A stretch of 5,058 nt of DNA from JBQTIP01 sp052388025 (GTDB taxonomy: Bacteria > Actinomycetota > UBA4738 > HRBIN12). This document shows positions 1-4,775 of this stretch, in pieces (position 1 is the stretch's first letter; each line of letters opens with the position of its first letter). Made by a program: the position numbers and the translations under genes. Location: NCBI GenBank assembly GCA_052388025.1, contig JBQTIP010000221.1, forward strand, positions 1 to 5,058. Direction: 5' to 3'. The notes below the pieces were generated by a model, which made no database searches, was not told the origin of the DNA, and was given only the letters and a program-made list of their open reading frames with translations.

Positions 1-1
1 C

Positions 2-430
2 CCGAACGAGAACGTGTACGCGGAGCTGGGAACGACGTGGTGGAACCTCATGCGCTCGCCGACGCAGGCCGCGCACGTCCTCGGGAAGCTGCTTCGGTAC
101 GTCGGCGAGGCCAACGTCTTGTGGGGCACCGACTCCATCTGGTACGGGACGCCGCAGGACCAGATCCAGGCGATGCGCTCGTTCCACATCAGCACGGAGT
201 TCCAGGAGCGCTACGGCTACCCTGAGCTCACGAAGCGGCTGAAGGCGAAGATCCTCGGGCTGAACGGCGCGCGGCTGTACGGGATCGAGCCGGTCGCGAC
301 GAAGTGCGAGTTCACGCGCCGGGAGCTGGAGGAGGTCCGGAAGTCGTTGCCCGGCAAGGCGCGCACGCTGGGCCCATCCACGAGGGCCGAAGTCGAGGCC
401 GTGCGCGACGCCCATCGCGGCATGCCCTGA
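2..430 (+). CDS. Amidohydrolase-2 family metal-dependent hydrolase, C-terminal part (5' end outside window)
   Basis: This is the last 142 codons of a protein that enters from the left edge; the frame is open from base 2, and the GTG at 14-16 is only an internal Val. The fragment looks like the C-terminal half of the amidohydrolase-2 (PF04909-type) TIM barrel. The segment NVLWGTDSIWYG, around residues 38-49, holds the Asp (D44) that in this superfamily sits at the end of a late barrel strand as metal ligand and general base. The segment KILGLNGARLYGIEP is the usual closing helix of the family. A charged tail of about 45 residues follows, with a CEFTRRELEE stretch, and may be subfamily-specific. 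The family hydrolyses or decarboxylates small carbon-ring or amide substrates in the cytoplasm; the substrate here is unknown. The histidines of the N-terminal metal site are outside the window, so activity cannot be judged. It converges with the antitoxin gene across about 130 bases. Confidence 0.85.
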   Translation, partial: PNENVYAELGTTWWNLMRSPTQAAHVLGKLLRYVGEANVLWGTDSIWYGTPQDQIQAMRSFHISTEFQERYGYPELTKRLKAKILGLNGARLYGIEPVATKCEFTRRELEEVRKSLPGKARTLGPSTRAEVEAVRDAHRGMP

Positions 431-498
431 GGAAGCTCCGAAGCTGTGCCTAACGTGTCCGTAACCACCGCTCCAGCTCGCTGCGATGAACGATCCCG

Positions 499-564
499 AG
501 GATTAGCAAGCTTTCCGTACGCGCGTTCAGCGGCATGGGAGAGCTCGACCTCGTACGGCCTCAG
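499..564 (-). pseudogene. Remnant of a RelE/ParE-type toxin (5' end only)
   Basis: Directly after the antitoxin stop, in another frame and overlapping it as CTGA, the minus strand reads LRPYEVELSHAAERAYGKLA. This closely matches the first strand and first helix of RelE/ParE-fold toxins, which typically start like 'YxVxLSxxAERxxRKL'. After about 20 residues the resemblance stops. The frame runs on open, antisense to the amidohydrolase, without the later toxin pattern (arginine-rich strands, final V.xxxxRxxxY). A different minus frame across about 453-494 reads IVHRSELERW and could be a frameshifted piece of the toxin's second helix. No ATG or GTG is at the expected position; the overlapping codon is CTG. 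I read it as a truncated, non-functional partner of the antitoxin. The assignment is motif recall from a short match, and the right-hand limit given is approximate. Confidence 0.5.
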
Positions 565-797
565 TCGAGGTCCCTCAGCTTGGTGGTCCGGCCGCCACGG
601 TACGCGGACCGAGCCCGGCGCCGCATCTGGACGAACTCGTCCGCGTTTGCGAGCACGATATCCTCCGCGTCGTCGATAGGGACGATGACGGCAGCCGGAC
701 GCCCGCGCTTGGTCACGACGTAGCTCGTCCCGTCCTCGACCTCCGCGATCACACGGGAGGCCGCACTCTTCAGTTCCTTCATCCCGATCTCTGCCAC
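561..797 (-). CDS. Phd/YefM-family antitoxin (type II toxin-antitoxin), apparently orphaned
   Basis: The protein has 78 residues, the usual size for Phd/YefM antitoxins. It begins AEIGMKELKSAASRVIAEVE, the family's N-terminal strand-helix that forms the DNA-binding dimer. It continues with a hairpin, SYVVTKRGRPAAVIVP, where the '(V)xxxGRPxAxxVP' pattern is the hallmark of the family. The C-terminal part, rich in Arg and acidic residues, would be the disordered toxin-neutralising arm. The start is GTG at 795-797, because AGGAGG lies four bases upstream (802-807); an in-frame ATG at 828-830 would put that ribosome site inside the gene. Antitoxins of this family bind their own promoter and block a RelE/Doc-like toxin. 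Here only a remnant of a toxin follows, so the protein may survive as a stand-alone regulator or be decaying. It is divergent from selD with 50 bases between the start codons. Confidence 0.85.
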   Translation of the reverse strand: MAEIGMKELKSAASRVIAEVEDGTSYVVTKRGRPAAVIVPIDDAEDIVLANADEFVQMRRRARSAYRGGRTTKLRDLD

Positions 798-801
798 GTT
801 G

Positions 802-807
802 CCTCCT
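802..807 (-). promoter_or_regulatory. Strong Shine-Dalgarno site fixing the antitoxin GTG start
   Basis: Read on the minus strand, a perfect AGGAGG is followed by CAAC and then GTG. This favours the GTG at 795-797 over the in-frame ATG eleven codons upstream. Confidence 0.75.
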
Positions 808-835
808 GCGGCCCCGGCTCGGCGACCCATCAGCG

Positions 836-841
836 TATCCT
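836..841 (+). promoter_or_regulatory. Candidate -10 box for a leaderless selD transcript
   Basis: TATCCT fits the TANNNT pattern of actinobacterial -10 elements and lies exactly six bases before the ATG at 848. That spacing would start the transcript at or beside the A of the start codon. No Shine-Dalgarno sequence precedes this ATG, which agrees with leaderless translation. No convincing -35 is visible. The same arrangement recurs before the gene at 2522. Confidence 0.45.
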
Positions 842-847
842 CGCAGC

Positions 848-1906
848 ATGCGCGAGGAGGTGCGACTCTCGAAGTTCAGCCACGGCGCCGGCTGAGCGTG
901 CAAGCTCGGTCCTAGTGACCTGGCCCAGGTTCTGGGCCTGCTCGAGGCTCCGCCGATGCCGGACGAAGTCCTGGTTTCGGCGGAGACCGGCGACGACGCC
1001 GCCGTCTACCGCCTGCCGGGCGGGCAGGGGCATTTGGCACTCGTGGCGACGGTGGACTTCTTCACGCCCATCGTCGACGACGCGTACGACTGGGGCCGGA
1101 TCGCCGCTGCGAACGCGTTCAGCGACGTGTACGCGATGGGCGGGCGGCCGGCGATCGCGCTGAATCTCGTTAGCTGGCCGGTGGACGACCTCCCGCTCGA
1201 GCTGCTCGGCCGCGTCCTGCAGGGCGGCCAGGACATCGCGGCGAAGGCCGGCGCCGTCGTGGCCGGCGGGCATTCCATCACCGACCCGGAGCCGAAGTAC
1301 GGCATGGTGGCGCTGGGCTTCGTCGACCCGGAGCGGATCGTCCGCAACTCGACGGCGCCCGCCGGCGCGCGACTGTTCCTCACCAAGCCGCTCGGCCTCG
1401 GGATCGTCACGACCGCCATCAAGCGCGGCACCGCGACCGAGGAGCAGGTCGGCGCGGCGGTGGACCTCATGGCGGCGCTCAACGAAGACGCCTCGGCCGC
1501 CATGGTCGAAGCGGGCGCGCAGGCCGCTACCGACGTCACCGGGTTCGGCCTCCTCGGCCATCTCCAGAAGATGCTGGCCGCCTCGGGGGTGGCCGCCGAG
1601 CTCGACGCCTCGGCCGTGCCGCTGCTGGACGGTGTCCTGGAGCTGGCTCGGGCCGGCGTCGTTCCGAGCGGCACCCGCCGCAACCACGCCTATCTCGAGG
1701 GCTCGGTGGATTGGGGGGAGCTGACCGAGCCGGAACAGCTGGTGCTGGCCGATGCCCAGACCTCCGGCGGGTTGCTGATCGCCGCGACCGATGGGGATCG
1801 GATGTCGGAGGCGCTGTCCATGAGAGGTATCCGCGCAGCGGAGATCGGGCTCACGACCGCGGGGTCGCCGGGAGCGATCTCGGTACGCGGACGGGTCGCC
1901 AACTGA
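848..1906 (+). CDS. selD: Selenide, water dikinase (selenophosphate synthetase) with a predicted selenocysteine at the catalytic position (in-frame TGA 893-895)
   Basis: SelD converts selenide and ATP to selenophosphate, AMP and phosphate, supplying selenium for Sec-tRNA and selenouridine. From the ATG at 848 the frame reads MREEVRLSKFSHGAG, then TGA, then ACKLGPSDLAQVL, and runs unbroken to 1906 (352 residues counting Sec, normal SelD length). E. coli SelD has HGAGCGCK with catalytic Cys17; here the TGA is residue 16 in that slot, followed by C18 and the conserved K19. Further family motifs are GDDAAVY (48-54), VDFFTPIVDD (69-78), NAFSDVYAMGG (89-99), AGGHSITDPE (from 139), TDVTGFGLLGH (228-238) and LADAQTSGGL (300-309). 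Sec-containing SelD proteins are known in other organisms. Reading the TGA as a stop would leave an ORF starting at 956 that lacks the catalytic residue and Lys. The alternative, a gene broken by a nonsense mutation, is less likely because both flanks of the TGA are well conserved. The gene appears to be expressed leaderless and is divergent from the antitoxin. Confidence 0.9.
893..938 (+). promoter_or_regulatory. Candidate bacterial SECIS element (UGA plus downstream hairpin) in selD
   Basis: Downstream of the in-frame TGA (893-895), GGCCCAG (922-928) and CTGGGCC (932-938) form a perfect seven-base-pair stem with the triloop GTT. Bacterial SECIS elements lie inside the coding region just after UGA and carry a G at the start of the apical loop. 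Here the loop G (929) is 33 bases beyond the UGA, within the range usually accepted for such elements. A weaker hairpin, GGTC-CTAGT-GACC (908-920), is nearer the UGA but has no early loop G. SelB binding is inferred; the folding was done by eye. Confidence 0.5.
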
Positions 1907-1956
1907 GGCACTCCGACGCGACGAGGCGGAACTGGTCCGGCTCAGCTTCGTCATTC

Positions 1957-2127
1957 ATGGACTCGTACGACGGGCGTCCGCACTGGGGGAAGATGCACTC
2001 GCAGACCGCGGAGACGCTTCGCGGTCGTTATCCAGAGTGGGAAGCTTTCGCGGGCGTCCGCGCGAGGCTCGATCCCGAGGGGCGATTCCGGAACACGCAT
2101 CTCGATCGCGTCCTGGACCGGGCTTAG
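1957..2127 (+). pseudogene. C-terminal remnant of an FAD-dependent sugar-lactone/alditol oxidase (ALO family)
   Basis: From the ATG at 1957 there are 56 codons. They read MDSYDGRPHWGKMHSQTAE near the start and YPEWEAFAGVRARLDPEGRF further on, ending NTHLDRVLDRA. This is the typical end of D-arabinono-1,4-lactone oxidase, L-gulonolactone oxidase or alditol oxidase proteins. Those enzymes are normally above 400 residues, with an N-terminal FAD-binding domain and this C-terminal ALO domain closing over the substrate site (the RPHWGK motif). Everything before the last eighth is absent: the 50 bases between the selD stop and this ATG do not resemble the family, and no ribosome site precedes the ATG. 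I therefore call it a leftover of a deleted gene rather than a working small protein. Its TAG overlaps the stop of the convergent membrane-protein remnant. Confidence 0.75.
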
Positions 2128-2407
2128 GCGGCGGCCTCGCGACGGAGCGCGACGACGGTCCAGAGGGCTCCCAGTGCATCCGCGACGCCGAACACGAAGA
2201 CGATCGGCTCCACGTAATCGAGCACCACGAAGACCGCCAGGGCGACGATGAGTGACAGGCGCACCGGGACGCTTACCTGATCCAGACCTCGCGAGTATTG
2301 GGCACCTCGAAGGTGGCCAGGATGAGATTCGGCGCCACCACGAGGCCTGCGCCCAGGACGAGCAGATACAGACCGAAGACGAACACGCTCCTGGCCGTCT
2401 GCGTCAA
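2124..2407 (-). pseudogene. Broken small multi-spanning membrane protein (frameshift near 2273-2278, middle part apparently deleted)
   Basis: The minus strand starts with TTG at 2405-2407 behind GAAGGAG (2413-2419). It reads TQTARSVFVFGLYLLVLGAG and then VVAPNLILATFEVPNTREVWIR, one long hydrophobic span followed by a short loop, and hits TAA at 2273-2275 after 44 residues. The frame one base over then carries SVPVRLSLIVALAVFVVLDY followed by EPIVFVFGVADALGALWTVV, two more hydrophobic spans, with ALRREAAA and TAA at 2124-2126. Together these look like the beginning and end of one uncharacterised four-helix membrane protein. In relatives I recall, the EVWIR segment is followed by another span and loop of about 30 residues before the 'P.LILFGVVDLLGAIWT'-like end. 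The gene therefore seems to have suffered an internal deletion that also shifted the frame. A function is not known. The alternative is two overlapping small membrane peptides, which I consider less likely. Confidence 0.65.
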
Positions 2408-2412
2408 GCTCG

Positions 2413-2419
2413 CTCCTTC
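2413..2419 (-). promoter_or_regulatory. Shine-Dalgarno site for the TTG start of the membrane-protein remnant
   Basis: On the minus strand GAAGGAG lies five bases before TTG (2407-2405). This identifies the non-ATG start and shows that the long open frame extending further upstream on this strand is not coding. A possible -10, TATCGT, is on the minus strand at 2441-2446. Confidence 0.55.
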
Positions 2420-2509
2420 ACTATCCGGAAGCCCGCGCGCACGATAGCCCGAGTGGGTGGCCCGCGGGAACCGACAGGGCGGAGCTCGCGGGCCTCGGGA
2501 GCGTTCTGC

Positions 2510-2515
2510 TAGCGT
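2510..2515 (+). promoter_or_regulatory. Candidate -10 box for a leaderless hydrolase-oxidoreductase operon
   Basis: TAGCGT matches TANNNT and is followed by exactly six bases and then the GTG start at 2522, the same geometry as before selD. Its first three bases are also an in-frame TAG that closes the hydrolase frame upstream, so no earlier start is possible. No Shine-Dalgarno site stands before the GTG. Confidence 0.4.
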
Positions 2516-2521
2516 CCGCGC

Positions 2522-3376
2522 GTGATCGAAGCGGGCATCCGTGCGGGCGAGGTGCGCGTCCTCGGCGTCCGCTCGCCCGTGATCGAGTGGGGGCCCGACG
2601 CGGCCGAGGAGGCGGTGGTCTTCGTCCACGGCAACCCGGGATCGCGGCTCGATTGGTTGGACCTCGTCGGCCGCACCGGCGGCTTCGCCCGGGCGGTCGC
2701 CTTCGACATGCCGGGGTTCGGCCAGGCCGACAAGCCGGCCGACTTCGACCACACCGTGCCCGGCTACGCCCGCTTCATTGCCGGCGCCCTGCATGAGCTG
2801 AACGTCGCCCGGGCCCATCTGGTGCTGCACGACTTCGGAGGACCGTTCGGGCTTGCCTGGGCGGCGACGGACCCGGATGCGTTCGCCAGCGTGGTGGTGA
2901 TCAACGCGCCGACGGTCTCCGGCTACCGCTGGTATCCCCTCGCGAAGGTGTGGCGGACCCCGCTCGCAGGGGAGGTGCTGCACCTGACGATCACGGGACC
3001 CACGTTCCGCTGGCTCGCGAAGCGGGGCAACCCTCGCGGGCTGCCGGCCGAGTTCCTCGACCGGCTGTGGCGGGACTACGACCGGGCCACGCAGCGGGCG
3101 GTGCTCAAGCTGTACCGAGCGACCGAGGCCGAGCGGATGGTCCCAGCGCCTCCGGCGTTCTTCCGCGAGCTCGACCGGCCCGCGCTCGTCGTCTGGGGAC
3201 GGCAGGACGTCTACATCCCGGTCGGGTTCGCCGAACGGCATCGAGAGGCGTTCCCCAGCGCCGATATCGTGTACCTGCCGCGCAGCGGGCACTTTCCGAT
3301 CGTCGACGACCCGGAGGGCGTGGCCGCGGCCGTCGTGCCTTTCCTTCGAGGACGGATGGAGGAGGCCGCAGGATGA
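2522..3376 (+). CDS. Alpha/beta hydrolase with Asp nucleophile (haloalkane dehalogenase/epoxide hydrolase-like)
   Basis: This 284-residue cytoplasmic alpha/beta-hydrolase has no signal peptide. The oxyanion motif HGNPGS is at 36-41, and FDMPGFGQADKP at 61-72 is the usual loop after the next strand. The nucleophile elbow is LHDFGG (102-107), so the nucleophile is Asp104 rather than the Ser of esterases. Asp nucleophiles at this elbow are found in haloalkane dehalogenases and epoxide hydrolases. Asp229 (WGRQD) and His257 (SGHFP) complete a plausible triad, and a helical cap domain lies at roughly 135-215. The exact substrate cannot be read. The start is GTG: a TAG four codons upstream closes the frame and no other start lies between. 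The stop overlaps the next gene's ATG as ATGA, so the two are probably one operon with coupled translation. A dehalogenase or epoxide hydrolase activity is inferred from the triad only. Confidence 0.88.
   Translation: MIEAGIRAGEVRVLGVRSPVIEWGPDAAEEAVVFVHGNPGSRLDWLDLVGRTGGFARAVAFDMPGFGQADKPADFDHTVPGYARFIAGALHELNVARAHLVLHDFGGPFGLAWAATDPDAFASVVVINAPTVSGYRWYPLAKVWRTPLAGEVLHLTITGPTFRWLAKRGNPRGLPAEFLDRLWRDYDRATQRAVLKLYRATEAERMVPAPPAFFRELDRPALVVWGRQDVYIPVGFAERHREAFPSADIVYLPRSGHFPIVDDPEGVAAAVVPFLRGRMEEAAG
3358..3365 (+). promoter_or_regulatory. Strong Shine-Dalgarno site for the oxidoreductase
   Basis: GGAGGAGG lies inside the end of the hydrolase gene, seven bases before the ATG at 3373. With the ATGA stop/start overlap it fixes the start and supports translational coupling. 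Confidence 0.7.
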
Positions 3377-4707
3377 GCGCGGCCATCTTCGAGCCGGTGA
3401 CGATCAACGGCGTCGAGTTCCCGAACCGGCTCCTCAGGTCCTCGATCGGTGGCCGATACGCGTACTACGACGGCTCGGTCAACCCGGCCTGGGCTCGCTT
3501 CGAACGGCGCTTCGCCGAGAACGGCGTCGGCGGGATCGTCTCGGCGACGTTCACGGTGGACGACCGACGGTGGGCGCCGATCGAGTACCCGAAGATCAGC
3601 CAGGACCGGTTCATCCAGCCGATCCGGGAGGGCGTGCGCGCCGTCCGGGCGCTCGGTTGTCGCTACATCCTGCAGATCGGAGATCCCGGCTATCACACGC
3701 AGGCCGGCTTGCTCAGCGAGCGGGCCGATCAGCTGTCGGCTTCGGGCGGCTTCGACCTCATGTTCGGCTACCGCAGCGCGCGATCGGCGATGTCGATCGC
3801 CGAGATTCAGGGTGCCGTGGAGAGCTTCGCCCGCGCGGCGGTTCGCGTCCGTGAGGCCGAGTGCGACGGCCTCGAGATCACCGCGTCCAAGGGCTACCTG
3901 ATCCACCAGTTCCTGAACCCCGCCATCAACCGTCGCCGCGACGGCTACGGGGGATCAGTCGACCGCCGGTTCCGCTTCTTGAAGGAGGTGGTCGTCGCCG
4001 TCCGCAAGGCCATGGGCCGCGACTTCCTGTTCGGTATCCGGCTCTCGGCCCAGGACTACAACTACCTCCCGCTCAACGTTCGCTGGCCCGTGGTTTCACC
4101 GCTCCGCGACTACTGGTTCGGGAACGGGATCGAGGTCACCCTCGACTACGCTCGCCGGCTCCGGGAGCTCGGGGTCGACTACTTGCACATCTCCAACGGG
4201 TTCGGCTTCATCAACCCGAAGGAGAATCCCGGCGACTTCCCGATCGAGGAGCTCAGGCTCTTCATGAACTCCACCCGTCACCTCGGTCGCAAGGCGGCGC
4301 TCCGAGCCTCGCTCCTGAACGCGGTGCCGCTGCCGATCCTGCGGCGCCTCACAAGGATCGGCTGGCGCTACGACCGGGCGTCGAACCTGGCCGACGCCCG
4401 GATGTTCCGGCGCGAGGTGGGGCTCCCCGTGATCGCGAACGGAGGGTTCCAGGAGCGGTCCTTCGTCGAGGAGGCGCTGGCCTCGGGGGGCTGCGATCTC
4501 GTCTCGATGGCGCGCCCGCTCCTCGCCAATCCCGATCTCCCCGAGCTCTTCCGCAACGGGGTCGAGGCGCCCGAGCGTCCCTGCACGTTCTGTAACCGCT
4601 GTACGTTGCGGACCTCGATCGGGCCGCTGGGGTGCTACGAGCCCACGCGGTTCGACTCGCAAGATGAGATGGAGGCGCAGATCCTGGACTGGTCGTCGCC
4701 TTCCTAG
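3373..4707 (+). CDS. Old Yellow Enzyme-family NADH:flavin oxidoreductase with C-terminal four-cysteine motif
   Basis: The protein has 444 residues. It opens IFEPVTINGVEFPNRLLRS, the standard first strand of OYE-family FMN TIM barrels. The barrel continues with QIGDPGYHT, the family segment GYLIHQFLNP (174-183) with NRRRDGYGGSVDRR after it, LHISNGFG, LPVIANGGF (FMN phosphate site) and SMARPLLANPDLPE. At the end, C404, C407, C410 and C421 form a C-x2-C-x2-C-x10-C pattern like the 4Fe-4S motif of 2,4-dienoyl-CoA reductase and trimethylamine dehydrogenase relatives. The second FAD/NAD domain of those proteins is absent. Where OYEs have 'EIHGAHGYL', this protein reads EITASKGYL, so Thr170 and Lys173 replace the substrate-binding His pair. 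An insert at about 235-255 (NYLPLNVRWPVVSP and following) enlarges the barrel top. It is likely a flavin reductase or related enzyme of unknown substrate, working with the hydrolase it overlaps. Confidence 0.88.
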   Translation: MSAAIFEPVTINGVEFPNRLLRSSIGGRYAYYDGSVNPAWARFERRFAENGVGGIVSATFTVDDRRWAPIEYPKISQDRFIQPIREGVRAVRALGCRYILQIGDPGYHTQAGLLSERADQLSASGGFDLMFGYRSARSAMSIAEIQGAVESFARAAVRVREAECDGLEITASKGYLIHQFLNPAINRRRDGYGGSVDRRFRFLKEVVVAVRKAMGRDFLFGIRLSAQDYNYLPLNVRWPVVSPLRDYWFGNGIEVTLDYARRLRELGVDYLHISNGFGFINPKENPGDFPIEELRLFMNSTRHLGRKAALRASLLNAVPLPILRRLTRIGWRYDRASNLADARMFRREVGLPVIANGGFQERSFVEEALASGGCDLVSMARPLLANPDLPELFRNGVEAPERPCTFCNRCTLRTSIGPLGCYEPTRFDSQDEMEAQILDWSSPS

Positions 4708-4734
4708 CGAGGAATAGCTGAGCTGAGCTCGGGG

Positions 4735-4762
4735 TTGGTGAATTGCACTTGCCTGATAGGAT
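4735..4762 (+). promoter_or_regulatory. Possible promoter before the JAMM protease gene
   Basis: TTGGTG (4735-4740) and TAGGAT (4757-4762) are separated by 16 bases, a weak -35/-10 pair. Transcription would start around 4769, leaving only about seven bases before the ATG at 4776. This agrees with the lack of a Shine-Dalgarno site. The surrounding 4708-4775 gap is more AT-rich than the coding sequence and holds nothing else recognisable. Confidence 0.35.
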
Positions 4763-4775
4763 TCTTGCTACTGCA

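Noticed and set aside
431..498. A transcription terminator or RNA gene between the amidohydrolase and the antitoxin
   Set aside because: No stable inverted repeat with a T-run and no tRNA-like cloverleaf was found by eye on either strand.
855..860. AGGAGG inside the selD N terminus as a ribosome site
   Set aside because: No start codon follows at a suitable distance before the conserved SHGAG segment; the bases simply encode Glu-Glu-Val.
217..903. 228-codon minus-strand frame across the antitoxin region
   Set aside because: It mixes non-coding antisense sequence; only the short YEVELSHAAERAYGKL part at 508-555 looks protein-derived and is reported as a toxin remnant.
894..907. GAGC-GTGCAA-GCTC hairpin overlapping the UGA as the SECIS
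   Set aside because: Only four base pairs and partly inside the UGA codon; the 922-938 hairpin is much stronger and better placed.
956..958. ATG at 956 as the true selD start
   Set aside because: It has no ribosome site and would remove the catalytic residue, conserved Lys and first strand, all of which are encoded in frame upstream.
830..1954. Long open frame on the minus strand opposite selD (374 codons)
   Set aside because: It is a GC-rich antisense shadow: the translation is Arg/Gly/His-rich without recognisable motifs, while the plus strand carries all SelD motifs.
2273..3292. 339-codon minus-strand frame opposite the hydrolase
   Set aside because: Only its last 44 codons, from the TTG at 2407 with its own ribosome site, are protein-like; the rest is a shadow of the hydrolase gene.
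2950..3372. Extending the oxidoreductase upstream of 3373 in the same open frame
   Set aside because: The upstream translation is low-complexity Ala/Arg/Pro sequence overlapping the hydrolase, and the OYE N terminus begins exactly at the ATG with a good ribosome site.
3861..4595. 244-codon plus-strand frame inside the oxidoreductase
   Set aside because: An Arg/Pro-rich out-of-frame shadow without motifs.
4714..4730. AGCTGAGCTGAGCTC repeat after the oxidoreductase as a terminator
   Set aside because: The possible stem is only about four base pairs and there is no T-run; it is a short tandem AGCTG repeat.
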